From an uncultured bacterium (lineage in GTDB: Bacteria; Actinomycetota; Coriobacteriia; Coriobacteriales; Coriobacteriaceae), in the NCBI GenBank assembly GCA_905215205.1, contig CAJMPK010000072.1:1-7480 (forward strand): a stretch of 7,480 nt of DNA, written 5' to 3'. The position numbers were made by a program, and so were the translations under genes. Shown piece after piece: positions 1 through 4,564 of the stretch. Every line of letters begins with the position of its first letter. The first letter of the stretch is position 1. The notes beneath the pieces were generated by a model, which saw nothing but the letters and a program-made list of their open reading frames with translations, was not told the origin of the DNA and made no database searches.

Positions 1-84
1 GAGAGCCCCGCCTCCAAGGTCTTCGACGAGGCCGAGAACCGCATGCACACCATCAAGGCTGTCATGTACGCCACGCTCAAGTAA
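1..84 (+). CDS. argF: Ornithine carbamoyltransferase, C-terminal end (partial)
   Basis: Frame 1 is open from the window edge and ends at TAA 82-84, giving 27 residues. The tail includes VFDEAENRMHTIKAV and then MYATLK. This is the characteristic C-terminal helix of ornithine carbamoyltransferases, in which the FDEAENR-HTIKAVM segment is strongly conserved. The enzyme joins carbamoyl phosphate and ornithine to give citrulline in arginine synthesis. As the catabolic form (ArcB) it runs the reverse phosphorolysis in the arginine deiminase pathway. The downstream YfcC-type antiporter favours the catabolic role, but the fragment itself cannot separate ArgF from ArcB. The gene start and the active-site motifs lie outside the window. 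Family identity is fairly secure despite the short length; the pathway direction is inference. Confidence 0.85.
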   Translation, partial: ESPASKVFDEAENRMHTIKAVMYATLK

Positions 85-100
85 GAGCATCTAGCATCTC

Positions 101-136
101 GCTCGGGGTGTATTACTGCACACCCCGAGCGGCTTT
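101..136 (+). terminator. Hairpin terminator after ornithine carbamoyltransferase
   Basis: An 11-bp perfect stem pairs GCTCGGGGTGT (101-111) with ACACCCCGAGC (120-130) around an 8-nt loop. It starts 16 nt after the stop codon. The 3' tail, GGCTTTG, has only three T residues in a row, so termination may be partial and allow read-through into the transporter gene. That would fit a shared operon with a processing or attenuation point between the two genes. Confidence 0.7.
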
Positions 137-161
137 GCCTGGTAAATGTCTCGCACCAGGC
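137..161 (+). other. Small hairpin in the leader of the transporter gene
   Basis: GCCTGGT (137-143) can pair with ACCAGGC (155-161) across an 11-nt loop. It follows directly on the terminator hairpin, in the 120-nt gap before the antiporter. I see no convincing promoter in this gap, so it is more likely part of a polycistronic message than an independent leader. Whether it has a function is unknown. Confidence 0.35.
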
Positions 162-213
162 GGCAGGCACGGCACGGAAGAGCCGCTTCGGGCGAGAAAG
201 TTAAATGATTTAT

Positions 214-222
214 GAAGGGGGG
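214..222 (+). promoter_or_regulatory. Shine-Dalgarno GAAGGGGGG that decides the transporter start
   Basis: The purine run GAAGGGGGG ends 9 nt before ATG 232, a normal spacing for that codon. It abuts ATG 223 with no spacing and lies downstream of ATG 205, so neither of those can use it. It contains a G6 tract, whose length change would alter ribosome-site spacing. Confidence 0.75.
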
Positions 223-231
223 ATGAGAACC

Positions 232-1710
232 ATGACTGAGACCGCTAAGAAAAAGCGCGGTATGCCTTCATCGTTCACCATTCTTCTAGCTCTGCTGGCA
301 ATTGTTGCAGTAATTACCGTTATCGTCTCCGGCACGTCCGGTGGCGCGGTTACTGCCGCCCGTCTGAGCGATTTCTGCACCGCCCCGATTAAGGGCTTCG
401 CTGACGCTCTGCCCGTCTGCCTCTTCGTTATGATCCTGGGCGGCTTCCTCGGCATGATGACCGAGACCGGCGCTCTGGACAACGGCATTGCCGTTTTGGT
501 GCAGAAGCTTAAGGGCAACGAGATCATGCTCATTCCCGTGCTGATGCTCATCTTCTCCCTCGGTGGTACCACCTATGGTATGTGCGAGGAGACCGTTCCC
601 TTCTACGCCCTGCTCGCCGCTACCATGATGGCCGCTGGCTTCGACCCCATGGTCGGTGCCGCTACCGTCCTGCTCGGCGCTGGCTGCGGCTGCCTGGGCT
701 CCACGGTTAACCCGTTCGCCGTCGGCGCTGCCGTCGACGCTCTGACCGGCGTTGGCATTGAGGTCAACCAGTCCATCATCATCGGCCTCGGTGCCGTCCT
801 GTGGATTGTCACTACCGCTATGTCCATCTTCTTCGTCATGAGCTATGCCAAGAAGGTCAAGGCTGACAAGGGTTCCACCATCCTGTCGATGCAGGAGCTC
901 AAGGACGCCGAAGAGGCTCACGGCAAGGCTGCTTCCGAGGTCCACAAGGAGGTCAAGCTCACCGGTCGTCAGAAGGGTGTTCTGATTGCCTTCGCTTTCA
1001 CCTTCGTCGTCATGATCGTCGGCTTCATTCCGCTGGCCGACCTCAACGAGGGCGTCGCCAACTTCTTTGACGCTGGCGCTGTCTACGACGCCGACGGTAA
1101 CGCCGTCGTCCAGGGCTGGTCTGCCCTGATCACCGGCCTGCCCATTGGCCAGTGGTACTTCGACGAGGCTTCCACCTGGTTCTTCCTCATGGCCGTCCTT
1201 ATCGGTATCATCGGTGGCCTGTCCGAGAAGCAGATCGTTAACACCTTTATCACCGGCGCTGCCGACATGATGTCCGTTGTTCTCGTCATCGCCCTCGCCC
1301 GCGGTATCTCCGTCCTCATGGCTAACACCGGCCTCGACGTCTACGTCCTCGACGCTGCCGCCAATGCTCTGGCTGGCCTGTCCGGCGTGATCTTCGCTCC
1401 CATGAGCTTCCTGGTCTACTTCGGCCTGTCCTTCCTGATCCCCTCGACCTCTGGTATGGCTACCGTCTCCATGCCCATCATGGGACCGCTGGCTGTTAAG
1501 CTCGGCTTCTCGCCCGAGGTCATGGTCATGATCTTCTCCGCCGCCATCGGTGTCGTGAACCTGTTCACCCCGACCTCCGGCGCCATCATGGGCGGTCTCG
1601 CCCTGGCCAAGATCGAGTGGACGACCTGGCTCAAGTTTGCCCTTAAGCTCATCGTCGCTCTCTCCGTCGTCTGCGCCGTCATCCTGACCGTCGCCTGCGT
1701 GCTGCTCTAA
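232..1710 (+). CDS. YfcC-family basic amino acid (arginine/ornithine) antiporter
   Basis: This 492-residue integral membrane protein probably exchanges arginine for ornithine across the cytoplasmic membrane. It matches the YfcC/ArcD-like group of the DcuC-type carrier family. What is seen: a short basic N-terminus (MTETAKKKRGMPSSFTILL), as is usual for YfcC proteins, and about a dozen hydrophobic segments. These lie near residues 15-35, 59-77, 98-112, 122-155, 180-205, 249-268, 315-330, 345-362, 388-405, 428-450 and 466-490. A charged cytoplasmic loop spans about 205-248. Conserved-looking loops are GTTYGMCEETVPF (112-124), STVNPFA (157-163), IPSTSGMATVSMP (403-415) and TPTSGAIMGG (446-455), typical of the repeated re-entrant halves of these carriers. 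ATG 232 is chosen for its Shine-Dalgarno; an in-frame ATG at 205 would add nine residues. It follows ornithine carbamoyltransferase, so a role in the arginine deiminase pathway is likely. Substrate is inferred from family and neighbour, not from a diagnostic residue. Confidence 0.85.
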   Translation: MTETAKKKRGMPSSFTILLALLAIVAVITVIVSGTSGGAVTAARLSDFCTAPIKGFADALPVCLFVMILGGFLGMMTETGALDNGIAVLVQKLKGNEIMLIPVLMLIFSLGGTTYGMCEETVPFYALLAATMMAAGFDPMVGAATVLLGAGCGCLGSTVNPFAVGAAVDALTGVGIEVNQSIIIGLGAVLWIVTTAMSIFFVMSYAKKVKADKGSTILSMQELKDAEEAHGKAASEVHKEVKLTGRQKGVLIAFAFTFVVMIVGFIPLADLNEGVANFFDAGAVYDADGNAVVQGWSALITGLPIGQWYFDEASTWFFLMAVLIGIIGGLSEKQIVNTFITGAADMMSVVLVIALARGISVLMANTGLDVYVLDAAANALAGLSGVIFAPMSFLVYFGLSFLIPSTSGMATVSMPIMGPLAVKLGFSPEVMVMIFSAAIGVVNLFTPTSGAIMGGLALAKIEWTTWLKFALKLIVALSVVCAVILTVACVLL

Positions 1711-1796
1711 GTACCCAACGGGTACCCCACGGAAACCTTGACGATCCTGTAAAGGATCACCTGGTCATCGTCTGTCCGGTGGGGTAAACCCACCGG
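1711..1796 (+). other. Structured 3' region with competing hairpins
   Basis: The segment starts immediately after the transporter stop codon and contains several mutually exclusive pairings. GTACCC 1711-1716 pairs with GGGTAC 1720-1725 over a 3-nt loop. Segment 1723-1733 (TACCCCACGGA) pairs with 1775-1786 as 11 bp with one bulged G at 1778. GACGAT 1740-1745 pairs with ATCGTC 1767-1772. GATCC 1743-1747 pairs with GGATC 1754-1758. CCGGTGGG 1776-1783 pairs with CCCACCGG 1789-1796 as a perfect 8-bp stem with loop GTAAA. The 1776-1783 strand is shared by two alternatives, as in attenuators. I do not recognise it as a known RNA family. It could be a structured 3' untranslated region, a small RNA released by processing, or a leader for nothing in particular. 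Confidence 0.5.
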
Positions 1797-1812
1797 TAGA
1801 CTCCTACCTTTA

Positions 1813-1849
1813 GCCCCCTCCCGTTCCGTGCGCGGGAGGGGGCGCTCTT
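1813..1849 (+). terminator. Strong GC hairpin terminator after the transporter
   Basis: GCCCCCTCCCG (1813-1823) pairs perfectly with CGGGAGGGGGC (1833-1843) around a 9-nt loop. The tail GCTCTTGTGTT is only moderately T-rich. It probably ends the arginine catabolism transcript, including the structured region just upstream. Confidence 0.75.
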
Positions 1850-1851
1850 GT

Positions 1852-1879
1852 GTTCCGGCGTTTTACCAAACGCCGGAAC
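1852..1879 (+). repeat. Perfect 12-bp inverted repeat (hairpin)
   Basis: GTTCCGGCGTTT (1852-1863) is the exact reverse complement of AAACGCCGGAAC (1868-1879), with a TACC loop. It lies nine bases beyond the preceding terminator stem. Neither strand has a good T-tract after it, so it may be a back-up terminator or a remnant repeat end rather than a classical terminator. Confidence 0.65.
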
Positions 1880-1928
1880 CACTCGACGCTGCAAGCCCGC
1901 CAGAGCGGCAATCTGACGTTCAATCGTC

Positions 1929-1953
1929 GGGCATGGCCAAAAGGCCTATGCCC
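1929..1953 (+). repeat. Hairpin with AAAA loop
   Basis: GGGCATGGCC (1929-1938) pairs with GGCC-T-ATGCCC (1943-1953): ten pairs with one bulged T at 1947 and an AAAA tetraloop. It is followed by the pyrimidine-rich run TCCTCTTTC, so it may act as a weak terminator. Role unknown. Confidence 0.5.
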
Positions 1954-1970
1954 TCCTCTTTCACGTCACC

Positions 1971-2116
1971 TTGCTCGCTCTGGTGGGCTTTCGCTGACTT
2001 TTGCTCCACCTGCGGCACTGCCATTGTTGGTGCAGGGAGCTGCTTGCTCGCTCTGGCGCCCGTTCGCTGTCCGTTCTCTGCCCGCGACGTTTCTGTTGTT
2101 GGTGCAAAGGGGGCAG
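1971..2116 (+). repeat. Degenerate tandem duplication, unit about 72-73 bp
   Basis: TTGCTCGCTCTGG occurs exactly at 1971-1983 and again at 2044-2056 (offset 73). TTGTTGGTGCA occurs exactly at 2024-2034 and 2096-2106 (offset 72). The two anchors are in the same order and nearly the same spacing, and TTCGCTG is also shared between them. This indicates two diverged copies of one ~72-bp unit, the second continuing toward the long inverted repeat. The middle of the unit is poorly conserved. Confidence 0.6.
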
Positions 2117-2137
2117 GTTACTTTGTGCCAAAAGGGG

Positions 2138-2206
2138 AAGTTGCGGTGGAATAGTTCCCGTTTAACCCCTCCAGACGGCCAAACAGGAACTATTCCACCG
2201 CAACTT
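2138..2206 (+). repeat. Perfect 21-bp inverted repeat forming a long hairpin
   Basis: The left arm 2138-2158 (begins AAGTTGCGGTGG, ends TAGTTCC) is the exact reverse complement of the right arm 2186-2206. After one mismatch (2159/2185), GTTT 2160-2163 pairs with AAAC 2181-2184, leaving a 17-nt loop. There is no T-tract, so this is not a normal terminator. It lies 63 bases upstream of the -10 box of the next gene. Candidates are a REP- or MITE-like element, a binding site, or a structured RNA. Confidence 0.75.
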
Positions 2207-2268
2207 ATCGATGGCGTGTTTGGTTGGTGCCTGTTGATGGTCTGGGTATCGGGGAGGGCGGGCTCCGT

Positions 2269-2274
2269 TATAAT
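2269..2274 (+). promoter_or_regulatory. -10 box TATAAT for the UPF0371 gene
   Basis: A consensus TATAAT sits 40 nt before the preferred ATG at 2314, predicting a transcript start near 2281. The hexamer at the expected -35 position (around 2246-2251) is a poor match to TTGACA, so the promoter may be weak or need an activator. Confidence 0.6.
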
Positions 2275-2300
2275 CGCCTAGGACATTAAATGGAAACGGG

Positions 2301-2307
2301 ACGGGAG
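2301..2307 (+). promoter_or_regulatory. Shine-Dalgarno ACGGGAG deciding the UPF0371 start
   Basis: ACGGGAG lies 6 nt before ATG 2314. The in-frame ATG at 2290 has no ribosome site and would lie less than 10 nt from the predicted transcript start, so 2314 is the better start. Confidence 0.7.
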
Positions 2308-2313
2308 CCATAC

Positions 2314-3795
2314 ATGCGCCAGGGTTTCGACAACGCGAAGTATATCGAGCTGCAGGCTGCTCACATTAAGGAGCGCATCTCGCAGTTTGGTGGCAAGCTC
2401 TATTTGGAGTTTGGCGGCAAGCTGTTTGACGACTATCATGCGAGCCGCGTGCTGCCGGGTTTTGAACCGGACAGCAAGTTCCGCATGCTCAAGAGCATTG
2501 CCGATGATGTTGAGGTCATCATCGCAATCAATGCAAACCATATCGAGAAGAACAAGGCCCGTGGCGACCTGGGCATTACCTATGACGAGGACGTCTTGCG
2601 CCTGGTCGACCTGTTCCGCGGCAACGGTTTTGCTGTCGCGGCCGTGGTCATCACACAGTATGCCGGTCAGCCCGCTGCCGATGTGTTCCGCAACCGCCTG
2701 AACGCGCTCGGTATTCCCGCCAAGCTGCACTATCCCATCGAGGGCTATCCTCACGATGTCGACCTGATCGTTTCTGATGAAGGCTATGGCAAGAACGAGT
2801 TTGTCGAGACCACGCGTCCGCTCGTTGTCGTGACGGCACCCGGCCCTGGCTCGGGTAAGCTCGCCACTTGCCTCTCGCAGCTGTATCACGAGCATAAGCA
2901 CGGTACCGCCGCCGGCTATGCCAAGTTTGAGACCTTCCCGGTTTGGAATCTTCCTCTGACGCATCCGGTCAATATTGCCTACGAGGCCGCCACGGCTGAC
3001 CTCGACGACGCCAATATCATCGATTCGTTCCACCTTGAGGCCTACAACAAGACCACGGTCAACTACAACCGCGACGTCGAGGCCTTCCCGGTAGTCCGTG
3101 CCCTGATGGAAAAGATCCTGGGCAAGAGCCCCTACCAGAGCCCTACGGACATGGGCGTCAATATGGTCGGCTTTGCCATCACCGATGACGATGCCTGCCG
3201 CGACGCTTCCAAGATGGAGATCGTCCGCCGCTACTTTACCGCGGTCGAAAATGTGCGCCGTACCGGCGTGGGCGATGAGCAAGTCGACCGTCTCAAGATT
3301 ATTATGAAGAAAGCCGGCATCGATAAGAACTACTCACCGGCGCGCTCGGCGGCCCTCACCAGGGAGCAGCTGACGGGTGGTCCCGTGGGTGCCATGGTCA
3401 TGCCCGATGGCTCCGTGGTGACCGGTAAGACCTCCACGCGCCTGGGCGCCGCAAGTTCGCTCATTATGAACGCCCTCAAGCATGTCTCGGGCGTCGACCT
3501 TGAGCTCGAGGTCATTAGCGATGAGGCGATCGAGCCCATCAGCAAGCTCAAGACGCATTTCCTGGGAAGCAAAAACCCGCGCCTCCACACCGACGAGACG
3601 CTTATGGCGCTGTCGATCACCTCGGCCACGAGTGAGACGGCCGCTCGCGTCCTTTCGGGCCTGGAGCAGCTGCGCGGTTGCGATGCCTTCTTTAGCGTGA
3701 TCATCTCGCCGATGGACGAGACGGTACTGCGCAAACTGGGTATCAACGTGTGCTGCGAGCCCAAGTTTGAGCGCCGCGGTTTCTTCCATCGATAA
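2314..3795 (+). CDS. UPF0371 / DUF1846 family protein, function unknown
   Basis: A 493-residue soluble protein that I recognise as a UPF0371 (DUF1846) member, a family common in Firmicutes and Actinobacteria and still without an assigned reaction as far as I know. Family hallmarks seen from ATG 2314 are QFGGKLYLEFGGKLFDDYHA (24-43), AINANHIEKNKARGDLGITY (71-90), ITQYAGQPAADVFRNRL (113-129), YPIEGYP (140-146), LIVSDEGYGKN (151-161), TAPGPGSGKLATCLSQLYHE (174-193), GYAKFETFPVWNLPLTHPVN (201-220), SPTDMGVNMVG (276-286), GKTSTRLGAAS (371-381) and NPRLHTDETLMALSI (421-435). The GPGSGK at 177-182 resembles a nucleotide-binding P-loop, but binding is inference. Length is normal for the family and no signal peptide or membrane segment is seen. 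It has its own -10 box and a strong terminator, so it is probably monocistronic. An upstream ATG at 2290 would add eight residues but lacks a ribosome site. Confidence 0.9.
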   Translation: MRQGFDNAKYIELQAAHIKERISQFGGKLYLEFGGKLFDDYHASRVLPGFEPDSKFRMLKSIADDVEVIIAINANHIEKNKARGDLGITYDEDVLRLVDLFRGNGFAVAAVVITQYAGQPAADVFRNRLNALGIPAKLHYPIEGYPHDVDLIVSDEGYGKNEFVETTRPLVVVTAPGPGSGKLATCLSQLYHEHKHGTAAGYAKFETFPVWNLPLTHPVNIAYEAATADLDDANIIDSFHLEAYNKTTVNYNRDVEAFPVVRALMEKILGKSPYQSPTDMGVNMVGFAITDDDACRDASKMEIVRRYFTAVENVRRTGVGDEQVDRLKIIMKKAGIDKNYSPARSAALTREQLTGGPVGAMVMPDGSVVTGKTSTRLGAASSLIMNALKHVSGVDLELEVISDEAIEPISKLKTHFLGSKNPRLHTDETLMALSITSATSETAARVLSGLEQLRGCDAFFSVIISPMDETVLRKLGINVCCEPKFERRGFFHR

Positions 3796-3829
3796 GTTTG
3801 AAGTACCGCGGTAATTGCATTGCATTTTG

Positions 3830-3862
3830 GCCGTATCGGGTTAGCGCCCGGTACGGCTTTTT
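3830..3862 (+). terminator. Intrinsic terminator after the UPF0371 gene
   Basis: GCCGTATCGGG (3830-3840) pairs with CCCGGTACGGC (3847-3857), 11 pairs including one T-G wobble, with loop TTAGCG and a T5 tract (3858-3862). It lies 34 nt after the stop codon. This is a textbook intrinsic terminator. A separate palindrome, TACCGCGGTA (3804-3813), lies between stop and stem. Confidence 0.9.
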
Positions 3863-3926
3863 GATCAATTAAGCGTCTATTTCGGCGAAAAATAGCCGTT
3901 TACCTGCCTGGAAACGATTTGAGCGG

Positions 3927-3934
3927 TATAAAAT
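3927..3934 (+). promoter_or_regulatory. -10 box TATAAAAT for the winged-helix gene
   Basis: TATAAAAT lies in an AT-richer pocket between the upstream terminator and the winged-helix gene, giving a predicted start near 3940 and a leader of about 110 nt. No good -35 hexamer is found 16-18 nt upstream. The same octamer occurs at 7359-7366. Confidence 0.5.
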
Positions 3935-3967
3935 AACCGTAACTGTTTCATCCTTAGCGGGATGCCG

Positions 3968-3993
3968 CATGATGGATATTACCTGCCATCGTG
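3968..3993 (+). other. Leader hairpin upstream of the winged-helix gene
   Basis: CATGATGG (3968-3975) pairs with CCATCGTG (3986-3993), eight pairs with one wobble and a 10-nt loop. Just before it, CATCC (3949-3953) can pair with GGATG (3960-3964). Together they could give the leader structure; no known riboswitch is recognised and no T-tract follows. Confidence 0.35.
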
Positions 3994-4038
3994 AGGTGTG
4001 TCGGTCGTGCACGGCGCGCTGGATGCTCGTGCTCGGTT

Positions 4039-4046
4039 AGAGGAGG
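4039..4046 (+). promoter_or_regulatory. Shine-Dalgarno AGAGGAGG deciding the winged-helix start
   Basis: A near-perfect ribosome site lies 5 nt before ATG 4052. The upstream in-frame GTG at 3998 has no comparable site, so translation most likely starts at 4052. Confidence 0.85.
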
Positions 4047-4051
4047 CTGCC

Positions 4052-4387
4052 ATGGCGGGCAAGGGTCGTGCGAGTGTCAATGATATGAAGCGTGTCGAAG
4101 TGCTGGTGTTGATGGAGATCGCCCAGCAATCCGAAAGTGGCGGGACATATGGTTTCTCGCGCAAAACGCTTGCGGAGCACGTCGGGGTGTCTCCGTATCG
4201 AGCCCGTGCCGCAATTGAACGTTTGGACTCTGATGGCTTGATCGAGGTCGTTTCGCGATATAGCGAGGATGGCGGCCAGCTTGCAAATGGTATTTGCCTT
4301 ACCGAGCGCGGCGGGTGGTATCTGAAAGGCATCCGCGCGGGTATGCTCGTTCGGGATATGCTAAGGGACGAGCTTGCCGATCGGTAG
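4052..4387 (+). CDS. Small winged helix-turn-helix transcription regulator
   Basis: A 111-residue protein with one winged-helix domain and little else, so presumably a DNA-binding regulator acting as a dimer. What is seen: a first helix around DMKRVEVLVLMEIAQQS (11-27), a second helix SRKTLAEHVGV (36-46), a recognition helix SPYRARAAIERLDSDGLIEV (47-66), and a beta wing from about 66 to 92 with charged tip SEDGG and strand ICLTERGGWYL. The rest is a basic/acidic C-terminal helix. The pattern fits the MarR/GntR-like winged-helix superfamily, but I cannot place it in a named subfamily and no effector-binding domain is present. It stands between two terminators with its own -10 box, so it is a one-gene unit upstream of pyrG. 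An alternative GTG at 3998 would add 18 residues but lacks a ribosome site. Target genes are unknown; neighbours are not evidence enough. Confidence 0.8.
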   Translation: MAGKGRASVNDMKRVEVLVLMEIAQQSESGGTYGFSRKTLAEHVGVSPYRARAAIERLDSDGLIEVVSRYSEDGGQLANGICLTERGGWYLKGIRAGMLVRDMLRDELADR

Positions 4388-4411
4388 CGATCTGCCGCCT
4401 AAGTTGTTGTG

Positions 4412-4443
4412 ACGCCGCTCGGGCCCCGGGCGGCGTTTTGTTT
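4412..4443 (+). terminator. Intrinsic terminator after the winged-helix gene
   Basis: ACGCCGCTCGG (4412-4422) pairs with CCGGGCGGCGT (4426-4436), 11 pairs with one wobble and a tight GCC loop, followed by TTTGTTT. It starts 25 nt after the stop codon and separates this gene from the pyrG unit. Confidence 0.88.
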
Positions 4444-4503
4444 CGAGATTGAGAAATGCGAGCGCGCGCGAGAAAAGATGCGAACGGCTTGCGATCCGAG
4501 TAT

Positions 4504-4509
4504 TACAAT
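4504..4509 (+). promoter_or_regulatory. Possible -10 box TACAAT for pyrG-xerD
   Basis: TACAAT lies 55 nt before the pyrG start and predicts a transcript start around 4516, in the CCCG of a leader hairpin. There is no good -35 hexamer at 16-18 nt; TTGCGA at 4489-4494 is too close (9-nt spacer). This is the best candidate in the gap, but weakly supported. Confidence 0.4.
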
Positions 4510-4514
4510 GAAGA

Positions 4515-4546
4515 CCCGTAAGATGTGTATGGACAACTTCTACGGG
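4515..4546 (+). other. Hairpin in the pyrG leader
   Basis: CCCGTA (4515-4520) pairs with TACGGG (4541-4546). The stem can extend by GA/TC with one bulged A. It ends six bases before the pyrG ribosome site (AGGT 4553-4556). There is no T-tract after it, so it is not a terminator. Its 5' arm coincides with the predicted transcript start. Confidence 0.4.
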
Positions 4547-4564
4547 AAGCGCAGGTAACTCAAT

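Larger units (their letters stand above)
1844..2268 (+). other. Repeat-rich intergenic region without a credible gene
   Basis: About 425 bases between the transporter terminator and the promoter of the UPF0371 gene. Plus-strand open frames starting at 1828 and 1850 cross this stretch, but they have no ribosome site, begin inside hairpins, and translate to low-complexity, Arg/Pro/Ser/Leu-rich sequence unlike the neighbours. I treat them as chance frames. The region contains, in order, a 12-bp hairpin, a GGCC hairpin, a degenerate ~72-bp tandem duplication and a perfect 21-bp inverted repeat, each listed separately. Composition is less biased than in the genes. It may be an accumulation of small mobile or REP-like repeats, or one composite non-coding RNA; nothing visible decides this. 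Confidence 0.6.

Noticed and set aside
1711..1850. 6S RNA or signal recognition particle RNA
   Set aside because: The competing short stems do not give the long rod with a central bubble of 6S RNA, and the conserved SRP loop sequences are absent.
1850..2281. 143-residue plus-strand frame, and an overlapping 108-residue frame from 1828, in the repeat-rich gap
   Set aside because: The starts lie within hairpin DNA, there is no ribosome site, and composition is unlike the genes. The frames run through the tandem and inverted repeats and, in one case, into the next promoter.
2278..3282. 334-residue open frame on the minus strand opposite the UPF0371 gene
   Set aside because: Same cause: the plus-strand gene is a clear family member, and the reverse frame has no motif.
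3800..3862. T-box-like sequence (ACCGCGG at 3805-3811)
   Set aside because: It lacks the AGGGTGG context and a specifier stem and lies after a stop codon rather than before a synthetase or amino acid gene. The adjacent stem is a plain terminator.
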